64,000 nucleotides of DNA from the NCBI GenBank assembly GCA_030737835.1, contig CM060851.1:1550001-1614000 (forward strand), read 5' to 3'. Below, one piece after another: positions 24,401 through 38,329 of the stretch. The notes under the pieces are model-generated. The model made no database searches. It saw nothing but the letters and a program-made list of their open reading frames with translations, and was not told where the DNA came from. Position 1 is the stretch's first letter. Each line of letters starts with the position of its first letter. Origin of the DNA: Acorus gramineus (taxonomy: Eukaryota > Streptophyta > Magnoliopsida > Acorales > Acoraceae). A program made the position numbers and the translations under genes.

Positions 24401-25629
24401 TCAATTAGTGTCATTTTGAAGAGGTGTTGGTCATTGTATTCAGAATGGTCTTATGTGGTGTCAGGGTATAACTGAAGCACTGATAAAAGCAGGAGCCGTC
24501 TATAAATATGACCTGTCTTTGCCTGTCAAGAACATCTACGATATTGTTGAGGAAATGCGTTCAAGGCTTGGTAGTTATTCCACATATTACCACACTTTGT
24601 TTGTATTTAAAACGCATATGATTTCCTTTTCATTGCTTTCAATATAGTATCACATTACAGGTGAGTCAGCAAAAGTAGTGGGTTATGGTCACCTTGGAGA
24701 TGGTAACTTGCACCTCAATGTTTCGACACCCATATATGATGACGCTGTAAGATCCATGTACACATTGACCAAGAGATTCATTTGTGTCTTGGAAATTTGT
24801 ATGATATATATTTTACTATATCTGTCTAGGTTTTTACAAAGATTGAACCCTTCATATATGAATGGACTTCTAAGCACCAGGGAAGTATCAGCGCAGAGCA
24901 TGGCCTAGGATTAATGAAAGCAAATAAGATCCATTACAGCAAGTCTTCAGAAAGCGTAAGGCAGTTCAATTGATATCATCCACTATACTATTTATCATTT
25001 TCCAATCCAACTATCCTTTTGTTGCCCAATATGTCAAATTATGGTGACTTCTACATCAGTTTGCCAGAAAAGCTTGCAAGCATGCAATCTCTCAAGGTTT
25101 CTTGAAAAATTTTAATTTTTTCTTGATGCGAAGGGTAACTCATTTTTTCATGTTACTGGGTATCATATGGACATTTACTACAACAAGTGAGTTTATGCAA
25201 TGCATATCACTCCATTCTGAGATGCTTAAAGCCTTAAACGAAAATGGTTGTGTATGTTCAGAATTAATCATTTTAATGAGGTCTTGAGGCTTCAGTCTCT
25301 TTAACTGTGGATGCCAAATATGGTTTGCTGGTATTAGATGATCGACATACCAGCTTAATGGATTTTTTTATTAATATGACTTCATATGTCTTCAGACGCA
25401 ATCCGAATTGTGATTAATTGCAATAAGTTGTGTGTGCATGTCTCTATGTATTATTTGAACCATGTGTCTTAGCTTTGTGGATGCATTGTCGATTATGTTA
25501 CATATTAACTGACAAACTAATATTTCTTATCAGGTGCAACTGATGGCCTCAATTAAAAAGTTGTTGGACCCGAACAGGATATTAAATCCATATAAAGTTC
25601 TTCCATCATCTATGCTTTTCAATGACTGA
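15365..25629 (+). CDS. D2HGDH: D-2-hydroxyglutarate dehydrogenase, mitochondrial
   Basis: Fifteen exons: 15365-15461, 16923-17248, 17355-17456, 17968-18015, 18135-18205, 19981-20099, 20891-20986, 21080-21189, 22092-22172, 22809-22909, 23842-23950, 24465-24570, 24661-24746, 24830-24955 and 25534-25629. The 1674 nt encode 557 aa (Arabidopsis 559). The enzyme oxidises D-2-hydroxyglutarate to 2-oxoglutarate with FAD, passing electrons to the ETF/ETFQO chain in lysine and branched-chain amino acid breakdown. The N-terminus ([13 protein letters not shown]...) is Arg-rich and amphipathic, like a mitochondrial presequence. The FAD-binding [11 protein letters not shown] is at 158-168, the metal/substrate motifs GHLGDGNLH at 465-473 and EHGLG at 507-511, and the C-terminus is [12 protein letters not shown]. 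All introns are GT-AG except intron 7, which is GC-AG. The presequence exon is least conserved, so the start rests on its good context (GCGCCATGG) and open frame. Confidence 0.96.
15590..15860 (+). repeat. Degenerate minisatellite in D2HGDH intron 1
   Basis: Four imperfect copies of a unit of about 60-80 bp. The shared core is AGCTCTTTTGATGGAAAA, then ACAAGATGGGTCTC, then CT-rich and ACTCACTCAATC-like text. It resembles in style, but not in sequence, the repeat in SHL intron 1. Confidence 0.7.
16081..16183 (+). other. Candidate alternative exon in D2HGDH intron 1
   Basis: An acceptor (GAAATACAG|GATC) and a donor (CATTT|GTAAGA) bracket 103 bp that stay open in the frame set by exon 1 for 34 codons. 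Including it would shift the frame into exon 2 and give an early stop, so it would act as a poison exon. It may equally be chance. Confidence 0.25.
18206..19980 (+). other. D2HGDH intron 5, 1.78 kb, with probable repeat at its 3' half
   Basis: From about 19540 to 19870 there is a block with 'ggacac.tcctatacgtgtccaa' and, at its right end, 'gtatccgtatcgtgtcgtgtctgtgtccc'. These are phrases often seen in dispersed plant transposons. I could not fix ends or a target duplication. Confidence 0.35.
20987..21079 (+). other. GC-AG intron (D2HGDH intron 7, 93 bp)
   Basis: The only join that keeps the conserved [15 protein letters not shown] text uses the donor ATAG|GCATGT and the acceptor GATGTAG|GAAGTG. 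No GT donor nearby preserves the frame. GC-AG introns are a known minor class handled by the major spliceosome. The rest of the donor (A at +3, G at +5, T at +6) fits the strong consensus such introns need. Confidence 0.85.
21411..21831 (-). mobile_element. 5'-truncated L1-type LINE tail in D2HGDH intron 8
   Basis: On the minus strand this encodes the C-terminal end of an L1 ORF2 ([15 protein letters not shown], then YWENIW, then a stop), followed by a 3'-UTR and a short oligo-A tail (the T run at left, to 21417). It is flanked by a perfect 18-bp target duplication CCCCAATTATAATTTCTT at 21393-21410 and 21832-21849. Only the last 0.4 kb of the element was copied. The perfect TSD suggests a fairly recent insertion. 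It lies antisense inside the intron. Confidence 0.88.
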
Positions 25630-26961
25630 GGTAAGGCTCTCAGTTTCTGCACAAACTCATCACTGTTCATCTATGATATAAGGCTACTTCCTGTTTGTGT
25701 AGCATCAATGCTGAATAAGGTCTGATAAGTCCCGATAGCCCAAAAATGTTATTAGTTGTCAGAATATAACCCAATAGCTATGCCTAGATAAGTGAGCATA
25801 GGTCTTGAAAATAATTCCAAGGGAGAGGGGAGGGATGGGATAGCTGTCTATCGATTAAAATATTTTCCATGACATTTTAGAAAAATTATCCCACCTAAAA
25901 CTCTTGTACACAACCCAAAACATGTGATGTCTTTCACATCTCTCTCACATGCATCTCACACACATTTCCAAACACTGATATCTATAAATTTGAATTGTCA
26001 TTTAAAAATTATGGACTCTTTATCACCTTCAATCAATCTAAGGTGAACTATTTAACAAAAAGATGACCTTTATGTTTTTGAATGAGAATAATAACAGACA
26101 ATCAAACAAAAAATTCTTATTCTGCATATATTGTTATTTGTACTTACATGACCAATACTACTATGATGGCTCCCAAACGAGGGCTAAAGGAATATAAAGG
26201 AATATAATACACTGAAAGAAAGGTTCAAGAGTACAACTGATATGGCTTTCAGTCTCAGCAATTCAATTGGATAAATTTGATATGAACTCTTGACAAAGAC
26301 AATGCACTGGTCAAGGCAGAAGGAAAGTGTTTCCAAGACATTGGAAATTTGGAATACCATTTGGCAACAAAGATATTAGCAATATCTCAGTTATTAATAT
26401 ACTATTTTTGATCTCGACCAGTTCTTCATCTAGTCCAACTGAGAGAATGATATAGATATGTATCATTTCATTGACTTACCGGTCTAGATAAAATAAACAC
26501 TCTTGCATGAATTATTATTCAATATATAGGTGCATGAATCATCGCTTTTCTCATAATTTTATATTGTCACACATTTCACTTTGGGATAATATTATTATTT
26601 TAAAAAAAGTACCAAATATAGAAGTGGTTTATATAACAAGACTGACCTGTCAAGTTTCCAAAGACAACTTTCCTTTCATGGGTATTATGATACTCTATAT
26701 TATGGTATAAGGGGACCTTAAAACATCAATATTTGTGAATAGCATACCAATTTTAATATGCATTATTATTTTTGAGTGAAATATAGTCATTTTCTATTCT
26801 CAAATAAAAAAGAAAATGACTGTATGAGGTGAGAATAGGAGAGGAAAAACATAGATAATAGACATCAAAAATAAAGAAAATCATGCACGAGGTGCCTAGC
26901 CCCAGGGTTCATTATCTTTTTAATATGCATTATTACTCTTCTGTTACCAACTATTTATTCA
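25630..26961 (+). other. Possible 3'-UTR intron of D2HGDH
   Basis: The stop codon is followed at once by a good donor (TGAG|GTAAGG, GT at 25631). A good acceptor (ACTATTTATTCAG|GTTG) ends at 26961, so splicing within the 3'-UTR is plausible. An intron that far downstream of a stop would not by itself trigger nonsense-mediated decay if only the distance from stop to junction is short, as here. Confidence 0.35.
25770..26130. repeat. Dispersed repeat, copy 2, uninterrupted
   Basis: Matches the split copy at 48.65-49.63 kb over 'aaaaattatcccacctaaaactctt', 'catctctc', 'gtcatttaaaaattat', 'ctaaggtgaac' and 'aatgagaataataa'. Here the text around 25886-25903 runs straight through, where the other copy holds a hAT element. 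Confidence 0.55.
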
Positions 26962-27093
26962 GGTTGTTATAATTGGATGCTGTGATCTTGATAGGAGAAA
27001 GGTGGACACTGGGAGGAGTATACAACCCAGCCCTGACTACGATAATTCGACATATGACGTGGAGCTGGAGGTCTCCCTTTCTGATTATACTGG
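26962..27093 (+). other. Candidate exon, function unknown (3'-UTR exon or gene fragment)
   Basis: After the acceptor at 26961 a GC-richer stretch stays open for more than 40 codons. It contains RRKVDTGRSIQPSPDYDNST and YDVELEVSLSDYTG, then comes a candidate donor (TACTG|GTATGG). I recognise no family. It may be the last, untranslated part of D2HGDH transcripts or a stray fragment of another gene. Confidence 0.3.
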
Positions 27094-27099
27094 TATGGT

Positions 27100-29256
27100 T
27101 TTTCTTTTTCAAGTGAATCATCATATATTCATAAATTCAATAAATCTTGGCAAAAAAATACTGCCAGTGTAAAATTTTTGGGGAGACTAAAAATAAAATA
27201 TAAAGTCACTGAAAGTTCTGTGGACTTATAGATAAACCCAAAAGCACTTAAAAAGATATGTGGTCAAGCTCTGGAGGCTAGCCAAGTTAAAAAATAAAAT
27301 ATGTGCCAATTATATTTCATTGACCATGTTGTTTTTCTTGTGTTTTTTTTTATATTATTTTGGTTCTTTGTAATGCATAGAATTTATTAATAAAAAATTT
27401 GCACTATTTTAAAATTATATAAAATGGCTTTTTTTGGATTTCCTTTTATTTAATTTTTTTTCTTTGATTTTATTAACTCTCTAAATAGTTATAAGAGGTT
27501 TGTTATATGTAAAACCATTAATATATATCAATTACTATGATGTGTAATAATATAAAAAAAAGAAAGAAAAGCCATTGAAAAAGTGTTTGATCTGATGATT
27601 TTTATGTATGACTTGCTAAACCAATGAGGATGTGTTTGACAAGGACTTTGTTGGATTTGGAATCATAGATCCTTTGTTTGGATTATACTCTGTATTTATT
27701 GGAATTAGAATTGGACTTCCAAATTCCACAGTTTGGATTCAATAAATGCTTTCATGCTGTTGATATATAATGGGGAAAAATTGCTCCTAACCCCTTGTGA
27801 ATGGGAAATTGTTTGCTCTTACCCCTATGAACTTCTGAAATAACAATCCCCTGTATAAATGAAATCACTTGACTCCTGTAAAGTTTTTTAAAAAAATGAC
27901 ATTTTTTTATTATCGAATCATGGTTAAAACTAACCAATGATAATAATAAAAAAACTACTTTATTACCATTTTGTTTGTAGATTTCACTTTTCAGATGTTG
28001 CGAGGATAAAATCATAATTCAAAGTTTTAAAATTCTAAAATACATGTGAAATAAAGGGCTCAACACTTAATTGGATAATAGTATATAGTCCTTTTACATC
28101 TGACACTTAATTAGATAATATTATATAGTACATTTTACATCTTACACTTAATTAGATAATATTATATAATCTTTTTTATAGCTTTGTTAATGCTCAATCA
28201 TTTTTACAGTCTCAAATGTAGTCATATATACTTCATTAGCCTACTTGACTCATTGTATTGAAGTATATAACTAGTTAGAAATTTTCATATTTTTTTGTAA
28301 ATAATATCATTCAATTCATTAGAGTATTTATTTTATATTTATAAAAATACATATATAATTAGATGAGCTTTATGATTTTTAAGAAATGAAAACATGTGTA
28401 GTTTACGTTTTGGACTGTAAAATGAACTGTGTGTAACATTTTTCAATTATACAGGGTTGTTGCTAGTTGTAAGGTGTTGAATAATTGAATCAATTTTTCT
28501 TCTTTTTATATATTTTTTTTCACTATAATAGACCTAATTAGTGTGGATTCTTAGAAGTTTTTTTAACTATTAACTTATAATACATTAATAACTCATAATA
28601 TGTATTTTCAGGGAAGCATATTTTAGAATCCCTCTTTTCAATATGGGTCCATGAATTCAATAAAATGAGACTTCTTGAGCGGATTTATTACATTATATAT
28701 AACCCATCAAAGCCTTTGAGAAGATATAAAGGCAGTTATGAATAATAATAAATAATATATAATAAAAATAGAATAAGAGATTTTTTTTTTCATTTTCACC
28801 GTTGCAAATTTTTCATGAGGAAAGGTGATCGAAGGATTGGCGCCAAGTTCACCTTATCTTTCGTTTCAACTGTTGCATGTGCAATTTAATTAACGCGCAA
28901 CCAGGCTCTGTTTCGGGTTCCGAATACTTGAAACTCGGTGATTTGTTCAGTGAGAGATTTGTTTTAGGTTGATTTTTTGGAACAACCTTTATGTAAGATT
29001 TTCTCCTGCTCCTTCTGTTTTATTATGTATTCCTCATTTGAACCCTTTTATTTAATTAAGAAGTCACCTTTTATCTTAAAAAAATAAAATAAAATTTTTA
29101 TGAGTTCTAAATAAATGGGCGCGCAGATCTGCAAATATTTTCTCTTTATTTCATTCTTTAGCACAAATAATATGTTCGTGCGCAAATAATGTGTATATGC
29201 ACTTTGTGTGTCATGTTTGATTAGATATAAAAATATATTTTTTTCACTTTCTACTA
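27100..29256. other. Intergenic AT-rich DNA with short tandem repeats
   Basis: No gene seen. Three near-identical copies of a unit of roughly 40-50 bp built on CACTTAATTAGATAATATTATATAGT lie at about 28060-28175. A palindromic TTGGCGCCAA at 28837-28846 sits in a less AT-rich block (about 28795-28990) that ends in a donor-like GTAAGA. The block could be a leader exon but has no linked coding sequence. Confidence 0.4.
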
Positions 29257-29264
29257 CTTATTGG

Positions 29265-30870
29265 TAAGCCTATCAATTATCCAAAAAAATTCTGAATCCG
29301 ATCTGAATCCGTATCTGAAAAATTAAAAATATCCGAAGTGCGGATATGAAAATCAGTTTATTCGATCCGAAAAATATCCGTATTCGACATATATTACAAA
29401 AATATATATAGTTGTATTATATATTTTTCATATTGTTATCTTATATGATTAATCACAATGATAATATATTATAATACTATTAAATTTTCAATGTATGATA
29501 TCTGAAAGAGATAATAAGCCTTAAAATCTTAATTTTAATTTTGACATCTTTCTAAAATATCACTTGATTATCTAAATTAATGTTAATATTCAAACATGTT
29601 AATTATCCAAAAAATATCCGTATCCAATCCATATCCGAAGGGATCCGAATCTGAAAATTAATATCCGTATTCGAATCCGAAAGTTAAAATATGGATATTG
29701 TCATATCCGATCCGTATCCGTCCGATTGGGTGACGGTTATTTAAACCTCTGTTTAGTGGAAAACCACCTCAATTGGAAAGCCACCCAACCAATTTTTTAG
29801 AACCTATAAAATCATCCCGACTAAATACTATTATGTAAAACCACCCTCATCGACCACACCTCATTTTGAACCAAGCCCACCCCCTGTACTGTTTGACAAA
29901 CGTAGTGTCGACCAATGCTACATACGTCGACACTTCTAACGTTGAATTGAAGGGTTACGCAAACATTTTTTTTGTTATAATATCAACACATGTATTGTCA
30001 TATGTGTTAAATATATTGCCAAGCGGAGTGTCAATACTAACAGATTATTGAAAAATAAAAAGAGTTATGCTTTTCAAACTAACATCTTCTTCTTGTTTTT
30101 TTTGTGTTATATTTTGTCATTTGAAATCCTCGTTAATCAATTATTTTGATTCATTTCCTAATTATTAGTTTGATATAATTTATTTTTTATCTATATTCAA
30201 ACATGGCAATATAAACTAATAAGAACATATTTTATTCAAATATGTGATTGATGTTAGTTTGAAAAGCGTAACTCTTTTATTTTATGTGTATATAACTCTT
30301 AATTTCTTGTATATGATTGAGTATTTACTTAATTTTTTTACAGTGTAGTATGACTCCCAAGGAACGTATTCGACCTACAGCTTTCAATCGAAAAAATTAT
30401 TCTAAGGACATGTCATTGAGTTTTCGAGATGATGAAGTTCAAGCATATTCATAAGAAGTAGTTTGCAATTATCTGTTGGTATCGACACTATCATTGTTGG
30501 CAATTAACATTTTTCTCAACATCTTATATGTCGACCGATACTTATTTTTTTATTTTTCAATAATCTGTTAGTATCGACATTCCGCTTGGCGATATATTTA
30601 AGACATATCGACAATAAAATGTGTCGATATTATAACAAAAAAAAATGTTTGTGTAACCCTTCAGTTCGACACTAGAAGTGTCGACGTATGTAGCATCGGT
30701 CGACACTACGTTTATCGAACAATACGGGGGTGGGCTTGGTTCAAAATGGGGTATGATCAATAAAGATGGTTTTCCTTATGTTTTTAAGTGTATAAAAAAC
30801 GATTAATCACATAGTGATTTTCTAATTGAATGGGGTGGATATATAACTCCCTGTCCGATTGACAGGCTTA
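29265..30870. mobile_element. hAT element (about 480 bp) split by a nested MULE
   Basis: The left end TAAGCCTATCAATTATCC and the reverse complement of the right end TAAGCCTGTCAATCGGAC are inverted repeats, flanked by 8-bp repeats matching 6 of 8 (CTTATTGG, 29257-29264; CTCATTAG, 30871-30878). The subterminal DNA is packed with ATCCGTATCCG motifs, as in the copy at 48766. Its own sequence is 29265-29728 plus 30862-30870. The remainder is the later insertion and one copy of its target duplication. Confidence 0.75.
29729..30852. mobile_element. Long-TIR MULE nested in the hAT, 1124 bp
   Basis: A perfect 9-bp TSD GTCCGATTG flanks it (29720-29728 and 30853-30861). The outer ~300 bp on each side are imperfect inverted repeats. 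Both arms can be read as the same peptide (VVSTNATYVDTS, then ELKGYANIFF; and VVSTDATYVDTS, then ELKGYTNIFF), on opposite strands. A further inner inverted repeat pairs the 'gagttatgcttttcaaactaac' block near 30062 with its complement near 30255-30278. No transposase is visible. The TSD length points to the Mutator superfamily. Confidence 0.72.
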
Positions 30871-30878
30871 CTCATTAG

Positions 30879-31601
30879 TACAAATAATGTGTGCATGTCT
30901 GGGATGAAATGAGATGTAATTAGTGCTAGATTTAAGAGATGACATATATCCCATTATATTTGAGATTTTAAGATGATTTGGTACATGTGTTAACTTTTGA
31001 TTGAATACTGATATGACTAAATCCAACCTATTTTACTACGGCTAAACCCCGAGTCCTTTGTTTGAGTGGTGATATTTTTTCGGACTTTAATTCCAGGAAA
31101 CTACAAAAATTACATTTTTTGTCATATTTTTAATTTGATAAATCTTTATCTATTTATTTTCTTAATCATTATACCCTTCCATTCCAGGGGGTGGCATAAT
31201 TTAAAAAATTATACATAATATATCTAATTAAACAAAACATTTTAAATAAGTGCAACAAATTTGGGATATAAATACCAAGATAAATGCAATTTATTTTAAA
31301 AAATTACTCTCCTTTTGTATTTAATTATATAGATTGTTATTTTATGTAATTTTATTTATTATACTTTTTAATATTTTATTGTTTTAGTAGTACTCAATTT
31401 TTACAGTTGTGATATAGGTGAAGAGTTAAATTTTAAAATATATGTACCAGGTCACAAGTAAATGTATTGTGGTATTTAAGACAAATTCATTTATCATTTT
31501 TAATGTGAGAAATCGCGGGGCGAGAGGGATAAAAATAATACAGAGTAAAACATATATTGAGGAGTGAGTCTTGTATGTGTGCGCAACAGTTGTAGATACC
31601 T
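30879..31601. other. AT-rich intergenic DNA, no gene seen
   Basis: No coding or structured feature could be supported. Confidence 0.5.
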
Positions 31602-31609
31602 CTTCTAAG

Positions 31610-32451
31610 CAGCCCTGTCAACGGGTCGGGTCGGGGTGGACCCGGACCCGACCCGTAACAGGACCCGATGAGTCCGGGTCCAACCCAGGACCCGGTGGGT
31701 CCGGGGAAATGTGGATCCGGACCCGTCGGATCCGGGTCGGGTCCAGGTCCGACCCGACCTGAATGGTTGGGTAAAAAAAAGAAAAAGAAAAAAGAGAAGA
31801 GCTCATGTATTTGTTTGCCTTATCATTCTATTTGAAACTTTTTGTAATAAAACATTATTGTTAATGAGACTATGTTTGAATATAATTTTATACAATTCAA
31901 AAGAAGTAAATGAATTATTAAACAATATCCAAAACAATAATCACTAACATAAAAAACATATTAACCTAAATAATAAACATAACTAACCTAAACAACATTC
32001 AAAACAATATTAACCTAAACAACATTCAAAACAATAAACACTAACATATTAACCTAAATAATAAACATAAATCATGCAACAAACTAATTAATCATACAAA
32101 TTCAAAAGCTAATAAGTTAATTGTCCAAAACAAACCGATTTATAGGCTTGTTATAATTATGATTTATGAACTTGTAGATACAAAAATAAGTTAAGTAAGA
32201 AATAAAATTATGTATCAACTAATACTAATGGTGTCTTATAATATATGAGTATATATTAAAAAAAACAGTCGGGTCTAACGGGTCCAACGGGTCAGGGCAG
32301 GGTGGACCAGGACCCGACCCGTTTGTTTGTTCGGGTCCGCCGGGTCGGGTCCAACTCGGGTCGGGTCCAAATCGGGTCGGGTATATTACACGTGTAATCG
32401 AATCCGGGTCAGGTTGGGTCCGGGTCCAGACCCGACCCGTTGACAGGCCTA
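31610..32451. mobile_element. Non-autonomous hAT element, 842 bp
   Basis: Ends CAGCCCTGTCAACGGGTCGG and, at the right (reverse complement), TAGGCCTGTCAACGGGTCGG. A perfect 8-bp TSD CTTCTAAG lies at 31602-31609 and 32452-32459. Both subterminal regions (about 150-200 bp) are arrays of GGGTCGGGTCC/GACCCG. The middle is AT-rich with AACCTAAA and ATTCAAAACAATA repeats. GC-rich frames inside are by-products of these arrays and not genes. Confidence 0.88.
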
Positions 32452-32459
32452 CTTCTAAG

Positions 32460-33055
32460 TAGGAGGTTGTAGGCACATTCGTGATTCAATTTTTTCTTTT
32501 TTTTTTGTTTCTTTACTTTACTTTTTCTATTTCTCTCACATCGTTCAAAGTTGTATTACGAATTCAGAAATAGAATCACGACAACTTTATCTATCTCATT
32601 TTTCAAATAAATTTCAGTGCAGGAACTAAACATCTCGGAAAGTAAATCAGGGTCGACATCCATTGGAGAATGAATGGTTTAATAGGTTTTAGATTAGATT
32701 TATGTAAAATATTTTTGGGCAGAATGAATCCATCCAAAATAATAACACCAACCAAACTAGGCCTAATAGTTATTGGAGTGAGATTTGAGTAAAAATTATC
32801 TTGATTTTTAACAGTAAAATCTCCCCTTCCTGCCCTCTTATTCTTATTATTATGGAAGGTATTTTGAGGTAAGGTGATTTTTAATGATAAATGTGACTGT
32901 AATTTAATACTCCCTTTGTTATACTAAGTCATCAAATTCAAGCTATTAATAAACCCACCTAGTGAACAGCTCGGTCTGTAGTCACCACGTCTTCAATCAC
33001 CTAGTGCAATGTATTCCGCATCACAGTATATAATCCACTGTAAAAAAAAAAAAAA
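32460..33055. other. Intergenic DNA, no gene seen
   Basis: Mixed AT-rich DNA ending in an A run at 33042-33055. No feature supported. Confidence 0.5.
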
Positions 33056-33330
33056 GGGTTTTTTATTTTTAAGTCCCTATAAACCATAGGATTTTGTGAT
33101 CAATCCCTCACTTCTTCATATTTTGATTTTAGTCTTCAGATTTAAAGGATATGTTCCTTTTTAGTCCCTGGGAGGGACCTATCCCTAAATTATTTGGTTT
33201 TTTTTTAATTTTTGAGAAGGACTAAAAAAGAACATATCCTTTAAATCTGGGGACTAAAATCAAAATATGAAGAAGTAAGGGATTGATTCTTAAATAGGTA
33301 TGTTTACAGGGACTGAAAACTAAAAAACCC
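33056..33330. repeat. Hairpin MITE (MULE-like), copy 1, 275 bp
   Basis: The two halves are near-complete inverted repeats (GGGTTTTTTATTTTTAAGTC at left, GACTGAAAACTAAAAAACCC at right; central AGTCCCTGGGAGGGAC). It is the same family as 40838-41112. The flanks (A run; TTAAAAAAT) are too A-rich to define the TSD. Confidence 0.75.
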
Positions 33331-35095
33331 TTAAAAAATGCATTCGTTCATATATTAGTATGTACAATTTTTTATATAAAAGAATATATATATTTTATTA
33401 CCTAAACATATACTTTTTAAAAATATTAAAGATAATGTTGTCTAGTCCTAGATGCAGCCTCATTAGCAGCCCTCACCACTTTTTTTTTTAAATAAGCACT
33501 CACCTATGAAGTACTTACTGTTACAAAAAATAAAATATGTATTTAGATAAACTAACATATATTTTTTCTAGAAAAAAAATATAACAATTTTTAAATTTTC
33601 ATACATTGTATACATTGTGCTAGTGAACTCATACTGCTCTTCAATGTTTTCAAGCTCAAAACACCATCCTGGATAAAGCCATGTTTATAGATGCTATTAC
33701 AAGCAGAATTGGATACAACATCAGTTAAAGTGTTATTTTTCAACAAGATATATCTATACTCTTATCTTATAATTTGATACAATATGGACAAAAATCCTCT
33801 ACCATGGCATTTTTGTAATTTTACCATGAGAGGACATGTTAGTAATTTCAATTCTCATCTCATACAGCACGTGGTGGTATTTTTTTTTTTTTTTTGCTTT
33901 TGTTGTTTATTACATGCGTGTTCTAATATCAAGCCCCTGATTTTTTTTTTATGTTTAATGAAAATGAATATTTACTGTATATTTTATTATTGATTAGGAT
34001 TTTAAAGATAAAGTTTACTTCCACCAATATAAATCTTTACTGTTAATTAGAAAAAATTTAAAAATGTTTTAATTTTTGTCTTACTTTTTCATAATCCATT
34101 TTTCTTCTTTCAAGAGGGGCAAAATTTAAACATAAGACCTCTTGATGAAATGGGATATATCCATATTAAGAGATGGTTTAATCTGTTTTTTTTAGTGGCT
34201 CTTTCTTTTTTGAGTATGACCCACTTTATTTTAGACTTTAAGTTTTATTCATGATACATAACCCTGCCAGAATTAAATTGTATCTCACAGATGCTTTTTT
34301 TTATGCAAAACCTCTATATATTGGTCTTTTAAATTTTAATTTATCTATTATTAGATATTTAGATGTTCATGGTTTTCAATATAAAAAAATTACAAAAAAT
34401 TGATACTAATGAATGAAAATATATTCAAACTATAATAATCAACACGCGCAACTGCGTGTACACATGACTAGTATTTCATTAAATGAAAAATGTGATCCAT
34501 TCCTTTAACAAACATGTAATGCAATCAGTATGATCCCTTCAGAGTTCAGGTAGAATAGGTATATCAATCGCTCATCTCCAATCCTTTATATATATTATCA
34601 TACATAAAATTAGAATTAGAAAGTATACATATTATACCAAAGAATATTAGAAAGTGATATCTCATTAAGTTTCTAAATATAGAAAAAAGAGTTTAGTTTG
34701 TGGATATTAAAATTCCCCTACTTTGCCAAAAAAAAAAAAAGCATGGGTCAAGTAGGGTGTTGGTGAATAACTACAATTGTTTGTAGGGTTTTGATAATTT
34801 AATCCAAAACTTGACTATATTTTTTATCAGACACATTTTTAATCAATGACAATAGAACATGTCTTCCTACTTTTGATGTCGTCCTACTTTCGAGTGTGTT
34901 GGAATTTTTAGGACAAATTTTTTGTTACTAAATTTTTATTCTAATTTTGCACAAAAGTCATGTGCCATGAAAGGATGCTTTTGTTTTCGGTGTGATTAAT
35001 TTAAGCCCAGATGAAGTAATCAACCTCTCCCTTTCAAGAGAGGGGGAGCAGTAAAAAATAAAATAAAGAATCACTGCACATGCAAACAAAAGAAC
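33331..35095. other. Intergenic AT-rich DNA, no gene seen
   Basis: Long A and T runs (for example about 33879-33895 and 34726-34740). No coding frame with known similarity. The right end abuts the probable 3' end of the CKX gene. Confidence 0.5.
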
Positions 35096-35099
35096 ATCA

Positions 35100-35501
35100 A
35101 AACAAAACAAAGATGATTTATTGAAGATAACATAACATGATATACATTCACAGAGAAGACCCAGTCTACAGTAGATCTACGAGATCAAAAATAAAAATAA
35201 TAGATATTCAGCTAGGCCTGTAAAGCCAAACCCACACAACAACTTCCTCTCACTTGTGGGAACTGAAATGCCAAGCAACAAAGAAGCTAGAGTCCATGTT
35301 GCATTCTGTTCTCTTGTCGGCTCAGTTGGGATCACAAGAGCCTCAGATTCTCCCATAGTGGGGTCAGTCATCCTTTTAAATATAAAAAATATCTCTCTTT
35401 AATATAATATAGTATAAACATCAAGTCATGTCTACATTTAAAATGGAGTTATAATATATAATGTGTTTATTTTATATTTAACTATTTTTTTTTATAATGT
35501 G
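35100..35501 (-). other. Probable 3'-UTR of the CKX gene
   Basis: Read on the minus strand, this unique, less AT-rich block (35160-35370) follows the stop codon and ends at AATAAATCATC (about 35108-35118), a plausible polyadenylation signal. It contains a 64-codon open frame starting MTDPTMGES that I do not recognise. An AT-rich patch (about 35375-35495) lies between it and the stop. Confidence 0.4.
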
Positions 35502-38184
<2,683 letters not shown>

Positions 38185-38228
38185 GTTTGGTGTTTTGGTT
38201 GTGTTTTTGTGGAGGTTGGGTTTGTTGG

Positions 38229-38239
38229 GTATTTATAGA
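38229..38239 (-). promoter_or_regulatory. TATA box of the CKX gene
   Basis: On the minus strand CTATAAATACC lies about 45-55 bases upstream of the ATG. A start 25-30 bases further on would give a leader of only about 20-25 nt. Confidence 0.55.
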
Positions 38240-38329
38240 TAGAGATTGAGAGAGATCTTGGTTGGCAGTGATGGCCAAAACGCAAGGTGATATTGCACTT
38301 CAAAAGATCTCCCATGCGGCATGCACAGA

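Noticed and set aside
28795-28990. Leader-like block with an E2F-like TTGGCGCCAA palindrome
   Set aside because: No linked coding sequence or TATA box was found, and one palindrome is weak evidence, so it is mentioned only in the spacer entry.
31571-32476. Gly/Pro/Arg/Asp-rich open frames
   Set aside because: They are translations of the GGGTCGGGTCC arrays at the ends of a hAT element and not proteins.
32905-32935. Stowaway-like 'actccctttgt' start
   Set aside because: No matching inverted end or TA target duplication was found nearby.
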